Positions 25,775-34,008 of a DNA stretch of 64,000 bases are shown piece by piece. Source of the DNA: Polynucleobacter sp. AP-Capit-er-40B-B4. Lineage in GTDB: Bacteria > Pseudomonadota > Gammaproteobacteria > Burkholderiales > Burkholderiaceae. Both the position numbers and the translations under genes were made by a program. Within the stretch, counting starts at the first letter, position 1, and every line of letters begins with the position of its first letter. The DNA lies in contig NZ_JACVOV010000001.1 of NCBI RefSeq assembly GCF_018882245.1, forward strand, positions 62,001 to 126,000, read 5' to 3'. The notes below the pieces were generated by a model, which worked only from the letters and a program-made list of their open reading frames with translations, was not told the DNA's origin and did no database searches.

Positions 25775-27184
25775 TTAAGGGTGCTTTTCCCAACCCTTTT
25801 TGATATTCGCTTCCACCATAGAATCAGCTAAAGTCATTGCGGTTTTTTCATCTGGAGCCAATTTCACATCCCGATCTAAGGGACTGGCTCTACCCGGACT
25901 GTAGTCTGTCCAGTGCACGACATAACCAGGAAATCCATCATCTACTTCCTGTTTATTAGTCTTCCAGACAACTAACTTTCTAACTGCTGTCACGCCTTTA
26001 GTTTCTTTGGTCCAAACTTCACGACGAATGACAGCACTCCTTGGAAAATCTTTACTTTTTGGTTTTGCAACTTCAGTTACTGCATATGTCTTTACTTGCT
26101 CAAAACGAATATCAACTGGATTTGCTAATTTGTCCCCTCTAATTCCCACTAATACTGGATGGATAGGCCTTGGGCAATTAGCCATACCCAAGTTTTTCCA
26201 TTGGTTTTCAGAAAACTCCAGCAGCATCGCTTTAGACGCGCTGCCATCAGAATGATCTGCTTGTATGTCGGTTACTTTAAGCTCCACAACTATTTGAGGC
26301 TGCACAAAGGTGTATAAACTCCCCCCATCACTAGCGTACCGAAGATTCGTTGAGATATTTAGTGGAGTTAACTTCTTTAAAAGATCCTTGCGATCTTCAT
26401 CAGACCCAATATTCCCGCACCCTCCAAATATTTGAATCTTACCGTCTGGCATCATCAGACCAAGTAATAGGGAGCGAGCCATATCACCATTGGGCGTATA
26501 GGCGATTACTACAGCATCAATCGTAATCGCGGGTTTTAATTTATAGATAAGGCCCGTGGTGAGGCGTGCAATTAATCCCTCACTCTTTCCAGTTACCACC
26601 TCAGATTCAAATTTCTCGGATAACTGCTTGCGATCAAGCTCTTGACTATCAATTACAAATAAGTTATCAGTAGGTGTTAATAATTTCTTTAATTCAGCTA
26701 AGCGCTCTGTATAAACATCTTGAATATCCACATCTAGAGACTTAACGAGGTCAAAAGCACCAAAGCACAATTTGGAGGGATCTGCTTTAGCACCCTCACC
26801 AATAAGTGCAGATAAATCTCCTACGCGGCAACGGCCACCTTCAACTTTAACGTGCAACTCCCCTGCAATAATCGTGCCGTCAGGTAATTTCTTCACCCCA
26901 TTGAAGATGGGTAATTTACCAGTAATGACACGTCCTCTGGGGTTCGAAAAAAATACTTCTCCAGAGTGGGCTATTAAAAACCATAATTCACCATCAATTT
27001 TTGTTGAGACCAACAAACCATTGCTCGGTAAAGTGCCGATATCCTCAGGCAATACTGCCCGATAATTACCAGCCACTCGTTTTTTATAACTCCTGAGGTG
27101 ATCTATTAAATCGAAGTCTTGCAGTTGAGCATTGGCTATTCCAGCGCCAAAAGCATCGCCCCCGGAAATTAAAGAATCACTCAT
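25775..27184 (-). CDS. ATP-dependent polynucleotide ligase with WGR-like C-terminus, 469 aa
   Basis: A nucleotidyltransferase core of the DNA/RNA ligase superfamily. Motif I is K62-IDG (adenylated Lys), motif III AGELHV (107-112), IIIa FGAFDLV (141-147), IV SEGLIAR (201-207) and V YKLKP (214-218). An OB-fold-like part follows (about 225-340). The last 90 residues (around VRKLVVWKTNKQ and later ADSMVEANIKKGWEK) look like a degenerate WGR-type nucleic-acid-binding domain; that call is tentative. All core catalytic motifs are present, so it is probably active on nicked DNA or RNA. Its start overlaps the stop of the preceding gene by 4 bp. Housekeeping bacterial ligases are NAD+-dependent, so this is an accessory enzyme. 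Confidence 0.88.
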   Translation of the reverse strand: MSDSLISGGDAFGAGIANAQLQDFDLIDHLRSYKKRVAGNYRAVLPEDIGTLPSNGLLVSTKIDGELWFLIAHSGEVFFSNPRGRVITGKLPIFNGVKKLPDGTIIAGELHVKVEGGRCRVGDLSALIGEGAKADPSKLCFGAFDLVKSLDVDIQDVYTERLAELKKLLTPTDNLFVIDSQELDRKQLSEKFESEVVTGKSEGLIARLTTGLIYKLKPAITIDAVVIAYTPNGDMARSLLLGLMMPDGKIQIFGGCGNIGSDEDRKDLLKKLTPLNISTNLRYASDGGSLYTFVQPQIVVELKVTDIQADHSDGSASKAMLLEFSENQWKNLGMANCPRPIHPVLVGIRGDKLANPVDIRFEQVKTYAVTEVAKPKSKDFPRSAVIRREVWTKETKGVTAVRKLVVWKTNKQEVDDGFPGYVVHWTDYSPGRASPLDRDVKLAPDEKTAMTLADSMVEANIKKGWEKHP

Positions 27185-27912
27185 GCCGTATCTCCTTCGT
27201 TATCGACTTTTTTAGAGATGGCTGGTTTTTTTAATTCCATTTCACTTAAGTGCAGCACGAGTTGGTAACTCTTATCTTTCGTCTTGCCTTCCAAAAAACC
27301 ACGATAGGGCTTGCCATTTGCCTGAAAAATCAGTGGCTGAGCCCCTTTATCACCAGCCCCAATCACCATTAGCGAATTTTGAGCCTCCAAATCCCGAGCA
27401 ATTTCATACAGAAAATCAAAGGTCAGTCCGTCCACATGATGTAACTGAACTTTGCGTTTAAAAGCAAAGCGTCTAACCGCATCCTTAATCGGCACAAGGC
27501 GTCCTGAGAAACGTACTGGCACTTCGCCATTAATATTCATGTCCACTTCAACTGGGGTGCGTCGCTCTTTTTCAGATCCATCTGGATTCAAAACTAACTC
27601 AATAAAACTGGGTTCTATATACAGAAGAGATTTATCACCGTCCAAATAAACCGTTTGAGAATGTTCAATCTTTAGGCCTACAGCCTCAGTATCTATTTCG
27701 GGATCGCCAGCGATTAATTGCTGCGAATAGATTTCACCGAACTGCTTTGTTAGCGCCTCGTGAGTCGTTGATTCTGTTGCTGCAATATAGCGCTGAAAAT
27801 TAAGGTGCTCATTAGGCACACCGAGCTTGGGTCCTTCAGGAGCTTTTATGTGCAAAAGACCAACTGTTGCATCCCTACCTTTGGCATTAGCAATATGAAT
27901 AGAGTTTGTCAT
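27181..27912 (-). CDS. Hypothetical protein, 243 aa
   Basis: Not recognised. The sequence is mixed alpha/beta without signal peptide or membrane helix and with no obvious catalytic motif; it has a beta-rich middle (about 85-150) and a helical segment (RDLEAQNSLMVIGAGDK). It overlaps the ligase gene by 4 bp and begins 14 bp after the upstream gene ends, so it belongs to the same operon and may be a partner of the ligase. The ATG is preceded by a GGAG-type ribosome site. Confidence 0.7.
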   Translation of the reverse strand: MTNSIHIANAKGRDATVGLLHIKAPEGPKLGVPNEHLNFQRYIAATESTTHEALTKQFGEIYSQQLIAGDPEIDTEAVGLKIEHSQTVYLDGDKSLLYIEPSFIELVLNPDGSEKERRTPVEVDMNINGEVPVRFSGRLVPIKDAVRRFAFKRKVQLHHVDGLTFDFLYEIARDLEAQNSLMVIGAGDKGAQPLIFQANGKPYRGFLEGKTKDKSYQLVLHLSEMELKKPAISKKVDNEGDTA

Positions 27913-27926
27913 TATTTTCGCTCCAT

Positions 27927-28526
27927 TTACATAGACTCAAAATCAAGATCATCGGCATCATCAGCCGCTTCTACCGACTCAAACAGCGTTGCCGACTCAA
28001 TCCATTGTGTTTGTGCGGGCTTTCCTACGATAGCAAAACAACCCTCATCGTTAGCCATGAGATATCCGGTCTCCATCTCTAGTCCAGCAGTGTAATTAAT
28101 TGGGAGTTTATAAATCTCGCCTGAATTTAACTTATCTAATAATTCACTGGCAGGGTCAATTGACTCTAAGAAATATATGCCTTCAACTTCAAGACTCAGA
28201 ACTTCAGAAGGATTTACTGGGCCCTCTAAATTTTGAGCAACCCCTAATGTTGAAGGCATCTGTTCGACAAGTTTTCCGTCTGGTGTTATGCCAACCATTT
28301 CTTGCCTAGCGACTAAATGACCGTCTTGCTTAAAATATGCTTGGGCTGTCATACCCGTTAGCAGCAGGTGCGCGCCATCGGAACTTAATGCCGCGCGGGT
28401 ACAAAACCGGCCTTGAGAGTCCAATGCCACCCGCTTCTTTGAACCATATATCTTGGTTCGATCAATTTTACTTAGATTAAAGGAATACTCCTTACCCGAA
28501 AGAGAGGCTACTATTGGTTTTGCCAT
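27927..28526 (-). CDS. Hypothetical protein, 199 aa
   Basis: Not recognised. Beta-rich first half (KPIVASLSGKEYSFNLSKID, then repeated strand-turn patterns to about 110), acidic C-terminus (ESVEAADDADDLDFESM), no signal peptide, no membrane segment. The ribosome-binding site AGAAAGG lies about 10 bp before the ATG. It lies 140 bp after the small 49-aa gene and 14 bp before the next hypothetical gene, which places it near the head of the operon. The acidic tail could be a partner-binding element. Confidence 0.7.
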   Translation of the reverse strand: MAKPIVASLSGKEYSFNLSKIDRTKIYGSKKRVALDSQGRFCTRAALSSDGAHLLLTGMTAQAYFKQDGHLVARQEMVGITPDGKLVEQMPSTLGVAQNLEGPVNPSEVLSLEVEGIYFLESIDPASELLDKLNSGEIYKLPINYTAGLEMETGYLMANDEGCFAIVGKPAQTQWIESATLFESVEAADDADDLDFESM

Positions 28527-28666
28527 CTGATAAAAGCCTTTCTTTAATTCTAAATATTAAAGCTATTATTCTAGACTTATTCTGCAGTTTTACTCAAAAG
28601 TGCAACAAATCGAAGGTAAGGCAAATCTGGTGGCAACCAAATCGGACTGCCAAATCCAAAAACAGA

Positions 28667-28816
28667 CTAATCTTCGACTCTCGAGTAACCCAGTACATTA
28701 CCAACACCAAACTGAGCTTCTGCTATTTGCTTGGCAGCAAAATCATTATCAGCCCAAACAATCGTATTTACAGTTTGAAGTTCATTAATTCGAGCCCATA
28801 TGGCATATTTATACAT
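28667..28816 (-). CDS. Small protein, 49 aa (below usual length cutoffs)
   Basis: An ATG at 28816 follows an optimal ribosome-binding site (AGGAGG, 5 bp spacing). The frame encodes 49 residues, beginning MYKYAIWARINELQTV and containing WADNDFAAKQIAEAQFGVG before a TAG stop. The composition and the amphipathic helix over AAKQIAEAQF look like a real folded peptide; I recall similar short proteins in other mobile elements but cannot name a family. It is the first gene of the minus-strand array, in the divergent region opposite the LRR protein. It may be an adaptor or regulator of the operon; function unknown. Confidence 0.75.
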   Translation of the reverse strand: MYKYAIWARINELQTVNTIVWADNDFAAKQIAEAQFGVGNVLGYSRVED

Positions 28817-28866
28817 TAAAGCCTCCTAATGGATTTAAAGGTAAAGGAAGTCAAAAACATCCTAAC

Positions 28867-28900
28867 CCAGAGAAAATTTCTGGTAAACCACTTTTATACT
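28867..28900 (+). promoter_or_regulatory. Candidate operator/promoter between the LRR gene and the array
   Basis: The 128-bp divergent region 28817-28944 contains an imperfect palindrome (CCAGAGAAAATTTCTGG, 28867-28883, with 12 of 16 arm bases paired) and, 11 bp downstream on the plus strand, a -10-like TATACT (28895-28900) facing the LRR gene. No good -35 box is visible. CCTAA at 28861 and TTAGG at 28904 form an outer inverted pair. The layout would suit a shared operator, but this is only a pattern. Confidence 0.3.
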
Positions 28901-28944
28901 AAATTAGGATTACAACCCGCGAAATCGAAGAATCGGAATCAAGC

Positions 28945-31900
28945 ATGCCTACATCCAGTGAAGTCCGTCTAAAACCACTAAAACCTGAAGCTTCACGCAT
29001 ATTTAAACTATGCCTAGAAAAGGAATTGGGAGGACTAAAGCAGGGGCTAGAGCTTGCCAAGGCACTTGGGAAACCTCTCGATGGGGTGCTAGATGAGATC
29101 GGCATCAATCAATCTACTGGGGAATTAATTAAAGGCAAACGCTTTACGGGTAATCCTAAAACACAGCCGATGTTAGATGCCCTGTTGCTATTACAGCTGA
29201 GCCTAGCGCCCAAGGGAACCCCGGCCTACGATATCCGCAACCAAATTAAAAAACTAAGCTGTATTTCACCTGTACTTCCCACATTGGAGACATTCAGATC
29301 CCTGGAAGAGCTAGAACTTAAGTTCACGCCTGAGTTTAGGAGTCCGGATTTATTGCCTCTTGGTCCAATGCCAAAACTTAAAAAGCTTAGCTTTGAAAGG
29401 CATACAACATTGTATGGATCTGACAATCCTATCCTTGAAACCCTGAATGGGTTACATGCAAATCAGCTTGAGTATTTATCTTCACCTCATATGTGCCTAC
29501 ATGACGTCAGCGCGCTTACAGCTTGCACTAAGTTAACGTATCTCTGCCTAAGAGGTATAGATATCACCACTATAAGCGCACTGACATCGAGCGCAGCCTC
29601 GCTTAAAGAAGTGGATTTAAGCTATTGCCGCGACCTACAATCCCTTGCCCCACTCCGCGAAGCCATAAACATCGAACATTTGCAGATAGCTGAGTTAAAA
29701 CAAATCAAAGACCTTGGTGATTTAAAAAAACTGAGCAAGCTGCGCACGCTAGACTTCAGTGATTGCGAAAGCCTTGAATCACTTCAAGGTATCCCTCTTC
29801 GCGAACTAACGAGCTCACAAGAAAATTTTGGTCAAAAGCCTGGATCCTGGCTTTATCTCAACAACATGAAATCGCTGAAATCACTAGATGGCTTGCCACC
29901 GCTTAGCCCTAACGTGGTCGAATTTTCAATCAATGATGCAAAAGCGTTGGTGAGTATTGATGGTCTAAAAGCCTCTGCTGGCTCAATTAAGAAACTAAAA
30001 ATTAGTGAGGCTAAAATAGCCGATCTTACCGCTCTAGCGAAGTTAATTCATCTGGAAGAATTAGAGATTACCTCATGTCCAGAGCTGGTTGATGCTTGCG
30101 CATTAGGTTCACTTAAAAATCTACGCATTATCTCTATTAAAAACTGTGTGAAGCTTGAAAAGCTTCCTGAAATCTGGAGATCACATGTCACATCCCTATC
30201 TCTAAGCGGATGCTCGAACCTTAAGCCAATCAAAGGGCTCCCCCCTGGAATCAATTCCAAAACAATCGAAATTGATGATAGACGTCTCTTGCCACGTGCC
30301 AAGCCAGCCAGGCCACTAAAGTCAGACCTAAGTTCCGCTTGGAAATTACTATCTTCGCGCAATTTTGCTGATATCTTAATGGGTCTAGAGCTTTCATCGG
30401 TTGTTGAAGGCGGTCTTGAAGTTTTGCATGAGGGTGTGAGCGTTAAAGACGGCAAACTAGAGCGCGGGAAACGCTTTACGGGCACCGGCCCCGCGCAGCC
30501 ATATCTAGATTTCGCACTCTTTGGCTTGATGGGCAAAGCTAAAGGCGGTAGCCCACTTGCAATCATTCGAGAGAAGATTACCGAACTAAATCTAACCCTG
30601 GCATCCACGGCTCCTCCGCTTGAAGGGCTGTCAAATCTAGAAACGTTATGCTTAACTCCTATCGATGGAATTGCGCCTGACCTATCAAAATTTGGTCCGA
30701 TGCCTAAACTCAAAACTCTTAAGATAACAGGACGTCGCTGGAATCCTCTGGGTGGACTTAAAACACTTCAGGGTCTAATTGCACCAAAGCTAAAGGAAGT
30801 GGATCTGAGCTCAATTCAGATGGAAGACATCTCAGCCCTCATGCAATCGCCTGAAATTACATCTTTAAGCCTTCAGGAAAATGAATCGCTGGTGAATCTT
30901 GAAGGAATCAAAGCCTGCGCTCCTAATCTTCTAGAGTTCAACCTAGAAGGATGCAAACAAGTGGCGCATCTAGACCCTCTGGCCGAGGCCACCAAGCTAG
31001 AAGCACTTAATTTACAGCAATGTGAAAGCATCTGCTCTCTAGAGCCCCTAGCCAGCTGTAAGTCATTGCACACTCTAAATATTGAGAACTGTAAAAACCT
31101 GCTATCTCTAAAGGGCTTAGAGAAACTCCCTCTGGAATATAAAGCCAATTACAGTGGTAATTTTGAGTTTTCCTTGGATGGTTGTATTTCACTGACTTCC
31201 CTTGAATACTTTCCATTATCAAATGACTTAATCACCCATCTGTCCCTTACGAATACAAAAAGCCTCAAAAACTTTAGCGGCCTTCCGCAACTATCAAAAG
31301 TATCAAATCTCAACGCAACTAACAGCGGATTAGTAAGTCTAAAAGATGTTATTTCAATGCCAGCATTAAAAGAAATTGATTTTAATAATTGCTCAAGCTT
31401 GCAGGATGCTAGGCCTCTTGGGGCTTTATCAAACTTGAAAACTATTGACCTAAGTAAAAGTGGTGTTGAAGAAATGCCTCAATCTTGGTCTAGCTCGGTG
31501 ACCGAGATCACTCTTAAGGACTGTGATTCACTTAAGTCCTTAGGAAAATTACCAGAATCATTAAAAAGTTTAGTGTGTGACGGAAGCAAATCTTTGTCAA
31601 AGCTTGATGGCATTGCATTCTCTAAATCCTTGGAGTCAATTTCAGCCGAGGGCTGTTCTGCGCTTACTGATTTGGGCGAACCCCCGGCTACCCTTAAAAA
31701 GGTAATAGCCAACTATTGCACTCAGCTTAATACACTCAAGGGGTTACCGCCATGTAGCATGCTTGAATTTATAGGAATGCCGTTATCAATAACCGATATA
31801 AGTGCGATCATCAACATACCCCAGATAACCATTGATATTAATTTACATGAAATTATTTTAGAAAAAAATAACCCCAAAACATCTGCTACGCTACCTAAAG

Positions 31901-32250
31901 CCTTTAAGGAAGCCCTTAATAAATTGAAGTCTATCAATTTACAAATTAAAGGACCTTCAAGTTATTGGGGTAATAAAACGGAATCTATTTTCGATCTCGC
32001 ATCAATCAATCAGCTAAGAAATCTCCACACCTTGAGCCTCAGAGAATATGACATAAACTGTAGTTTTGATTCCTTGGTATGGCTTGTCCCCATTCAAAAC
32101 TTGCAAGGCCTTTGGTTCTACCCTCGCGGTAACTTATCGTATAAATTGGGAAGTAGCATCTACGACTCCCCAGGAAAGGTACGCGAGTTGCAACTGAGAA
32201 TTTGTCAAGAAGCTAAACTTCCACCGCCTCCACATCTGCTTGCTAAATAA
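28945..32250 (+). CDS. Leucine-rich-repeat protein with duplicated module, 1101 aa
   Basis: A cytoplasmic-type protein with no signal peptide. Leucine-rich repeats of the LxxLxLxxC/N type run from about 118 to 445 and again from about 560 to 1000 (for example LKTLDLSKSGVEEMP and SLENLEISNCKNL-like units). Each LRR block is preceded by the same about 100-residue helical module: residues 15-115 and about 458-558 share GKRFTG followed by QP-x-LD, KG-x-P and IR-x2-I. This points to an internal duplication of module plus LRRs. It is transcribed away from the 49-aa gene and the array, so it may be a sensor or regulator of that system, or an independent cargo gene. The start is preceded by only a weak ribosome site. 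Confidence 0.78.
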   Translation: MPTSSEVRLKPLKPEASRIFKLCLEKELGGLKQGLELAKALGKPLDGVLDEIGINQSTGELIKGKRFTGNPKTQPMLDALLLLQLSLAPKGTPAYDIRNQIKKLSCISPVLPTLETFRSLEELELKFTPEFRSPDLLPLGPMPKLKKLSFERHTTLYGSDNPILETLNGLHANQLEYLSSPHMCLHDVSALTACTKLTYLCLRGIDITTISALTSSAASLKEVDLSYCRDLQSLAPLREAINIEHLQIAELKQIKDLGDLKKLSKLRTLDFSDCESLESLQGIPLRELTSSQENFGQKPGSWLYLNNMKSLKSLDGLPPLSPNVVEFSINDAKALVSIDGLKASAGSIKKLKISEAKIADLTALAKLIHLEELEITSCPELVDACALGSLKNLRIISIKNCVKLEKLPEIWRSHVTSLSLSGCSNLKPIKGLPPGINSKTIEIDDRRLLPRAKPARPLKSDLSSAWKLLSSRNFADILMGLELSSVVEGGLEVLHEGVSVKDGKLERGKRFTGTGPAQPYLDFALFGLMGKAKGGSPLAIIREKITELNLTLASTAPPLEGLSNLETLCLTPIDGIAPDLSKFGPMPKLKTLKITGRRWNPLGGLKTLQGLIAPKLKEVDLSSIQMEDISALMQSPEITSLSLQENESLVNLEGIKACAPNLLEFNLEGCKQVAHLDPLAEATKLEALNLQQCESICSLEPLASCKSLHTLNIENCKNLLSLKGLEKLPLEYKANYSGNFEFSLDGCISLTSLEYFPLSNDLITHLSLTNTKSLKNFSGLPQLSKVSNLNATNSGLVSLKDVISMPALKEIDFNNCSSLQDARPLGALSNLKTIDLSKSGVEEMPQSWSSSVTEITLKDCDSLKSLGKLPESLKSLVCDGSKSLSKLDGIAFSKSLESISAEGCSALTDLGEPPATLKKVIANYCTQLNTLKGLPPCSMLEFIGMPLSITDISAIINIPQITIDINLHEIILEKNNPKTSATLPKAFKEALNKLKSINLQIKGPSSYWGNKTESIFDLASINQLRNLHTLSLREYDINCSFDSLVWLVPIQNLQGLWFYPRGNLSYKLGSSIYDSPGKVRELQLRICQEAKLPPPPHLLAK

Positions 32251-32305
32251 ATCAATTCACCCACCTATGCAGTCACTCTGCGGGAGTAAAAATTATTCTT
32301 CCATT

Positions 32306-32327
32306 AATCTCAATTAGAGATTTTTTT
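32306..32327 (+). terminator. Rho-independent terminator after the LRR gene
   Basis: AATCTC (32306-32311), loop AATTA, GAGATT (32317-32322), followed by further T residues to 32327. A six-base stem plus T run about 55 bp after the stop of the LRR gene. Confidence 0.6.
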
Positions 32328-32606
32328 AAGGAATCAATTAATTTAAAGTATGGCGACTTAATTGGACGTCATGCGCATAAAATTATTGATCTTCATATGG
32401 ATTGATGCAATGGTGTTTTTAGCAACCCCTAGCGACTTTATAATTTTTTGCCTTATTTTCCACGCTATTAAATTGGCATAAAAATATTATCCTCATATGG
32501 TTATAAGCCTTCGTTTGTAGGATGCTGTTACCGACTGAAACAGCCCTTCAAATAAAGGCGAGCTGCATACCAGCACTTCATCGAGCCTACAATCCATTGT
32601 AAGATT
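32328..32606. other. Intergenic stretch without recognisable gene
   Basis: AT-rich sequence between the LRR gene's terminator and the stop of the convergent 95-aa gene. I saw no frame with a ribosome site or coding-like composition, no RNA gene and no clear repeat. Confidence 0.5.
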
Positions 32607-32894
32607 TTAAAGAGTTCGATCGAGGATAACTTTATCAGCCAATTCTTCATCGGGAGTCTCGGACTCGCCGTTAACCACCTCAACCGCGCTCTTGAAATCC
32701 TCTAGAAATTGCGCCTTGTTAGTATCGTTATCAAGCCCGTCGAATATTCCCGAGATTGTATCGGGCTCTTCCAACTGCCAAACAATAGACAGAATGCTTT
32801 CAACCCTGTCAAAATCATCCCCGTTTATATCCCCATTAGAAATAGCCCGCTCATAATAATCATACAAATCCTGGAATGCCTTTTCGTAATCCAT
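32607..32894 (-). CDS. Small acidic hypothetical protein, 95 aa
   Basis: A strong ribosome site (GGAGGAGGG) directly precedes the ATG at 32894, which makes this start preferable to a longer in-frame one at 32978 whose extension (about 28 residues, hydrophobic and basic) has no such signal. The protein starts MDYEKAFQDLYDYYERA and is strongly acidic (DINGDDFDRVE, EEPDTIS, ESETPDEELAD), helical and cytosolic. It is not recognised. It lies 217 bp after the frameshifted gene on the same strand. Its small size and acidity resemble immunity or anti-toxin-like proteins, but there is no specific evidence. Confidence 0.62.
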   Translation of the reverse strand: MDYEKAFQDLYDYYERAISNGDINGDDFDRVESILSIVWQLEEPDTISGIFDGLDNDTNKAQFLEDFKSAVEVVNGESETPDEELADKVILDRTL

Positions 32895-33111
32895 TTCCAC
32901 CCTCCTCCAATATTGCCAAGTCATAAAAACTACTATTCTTTTAACCCATATAACGAAATTTTCGATCAAACCTATCACGATTTCAAGCTTTCGTTTTTAA
33001 ATAATGTGATTGGCGCCAAATCAAATGATTATGATGGCCCAGTCAAACTTAGTCATCTCGATTTACCCTCTACTTCTTAAAACAAGAATTTCACTCAGTA
33101 ACCCTTAAACC

Positions 33112-33859
33112 TTATCCATTAATGCGAGTTTTACTTTGATCATCTGAGGCAGATAACCATCTGATTTTTTTACTTGCCACGAAGTCAAGCTGGTGATTCT
33201 GCTCACCCTCATCGAATTTGTACAGCCATACTCTGTTACGCGCGCTCTGAAATACAGGCGGAGCAATCCAAAATTGCTGGTCATGGAACTCAACACCCAT
33301 AATCGCCTGTTCAGCACGGTTATATTCATCAGATCCGACGATATTCTCTTCATAAGTAGCCTGCCTTACAAATCCCTCGCAATCTACGCTCTTAGTTATA
33401 AACCGGAGCCCTTTTAGACTTTCTGTGGCGCCTAAGGGAAGATTTGTTGCACTCATCCCATGCTCGAACTCTGTATAGGCTACAAGGCAGACCTGGTTTT
33501 CGTTAGGCGCAAGAGATTCAACAGGAAGTTGAACGGTAAAAAAATCCAGGCCTAAGTCATCTCCATCTTCTGGGGCGCCACTTTTCTCTTTTTCGCCTAG
33601 AATTTCATCAAACAAACGAAAGTCATCCATCGCCACTGAAATCTTTTCGCCTAGATCTTTAATAAAATGGCAAGTCGTATCTGGATTGTCTAAAAAAAAA
33701 TCCACGCGACACAGGAATATGGCAATCGCAATATTCTGTTACAAGAGATGATATGCCAACGCTTTTGAGTTCAGCATCAGTAGTTAAAGCCAAAAATTTA
33801 TCCTGAGCGAGATAGTACACATCACAAACTATGCCCTTACCTTCCAATTCTATGATCAT
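33112..33859 (-). pseudogene. Hypothetical 248-aa protein, split by one base in a T9 tract
   Basis: Two overlapping frames belong together. The first starts at ATG 33859 after a clear GGAGG site and encodes about 53 residues (MIIELEGKGIVCDV to HIPVSRG). It then meets nine T on the minus strand (A9 at 33692-33700). Reading eight T instead would continue FFLDNPDTTCHFIKD and so on through to the stop at 33112, giving 248 residues. With nine T the first frame ends prematurely near 33659. The second part also has a GTG within this tract, but no ribosome site. Either a mutation, a sequencing error in a homopolymer, or transcriptional slippage. No family recognised; the protein is soluble and acidic. 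Confidence 0.65.
33692..33700 (-). promoter_or_regulatory. T9 tract: possible slippage site
   Basis: Nine consecutive T on the coding strand at the point where the reading frame breaks. Loss of one T joins the two frames exactly, so polymerase or ribosome slippage could yield full-length protein; equally it may be a mutation or error. Confidence 0.4.
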
Positions 33860-34008
33860 GATTCCTCCGATGGACTAATTTGATAATCTCCGCATTATTA
33901 AAATTAATATCAATTTACACCAGAAGGAAGTATTTGGCATACAACCCTTAGTAACCTAAACCAGTTAATCTGCTTGCCTCTCCTTAAAGACAGAATACAA
34001 GTCTCAAC

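Noticed and set aside
28514-28819. Plus-strand open frame of 101 codons across the divergent region
   Set aside because: It overlaps the 49-aa minus-strand gene, which has an optimal ribosome site and better coding character, so the plus-strand frame is a shadow.
32895-32978. N-terminal extension of the 95-aa protein
   Set aside because: The inner ATG at 32894 has a GGAGGAGGG site directly before it, while the outer ATG has none.
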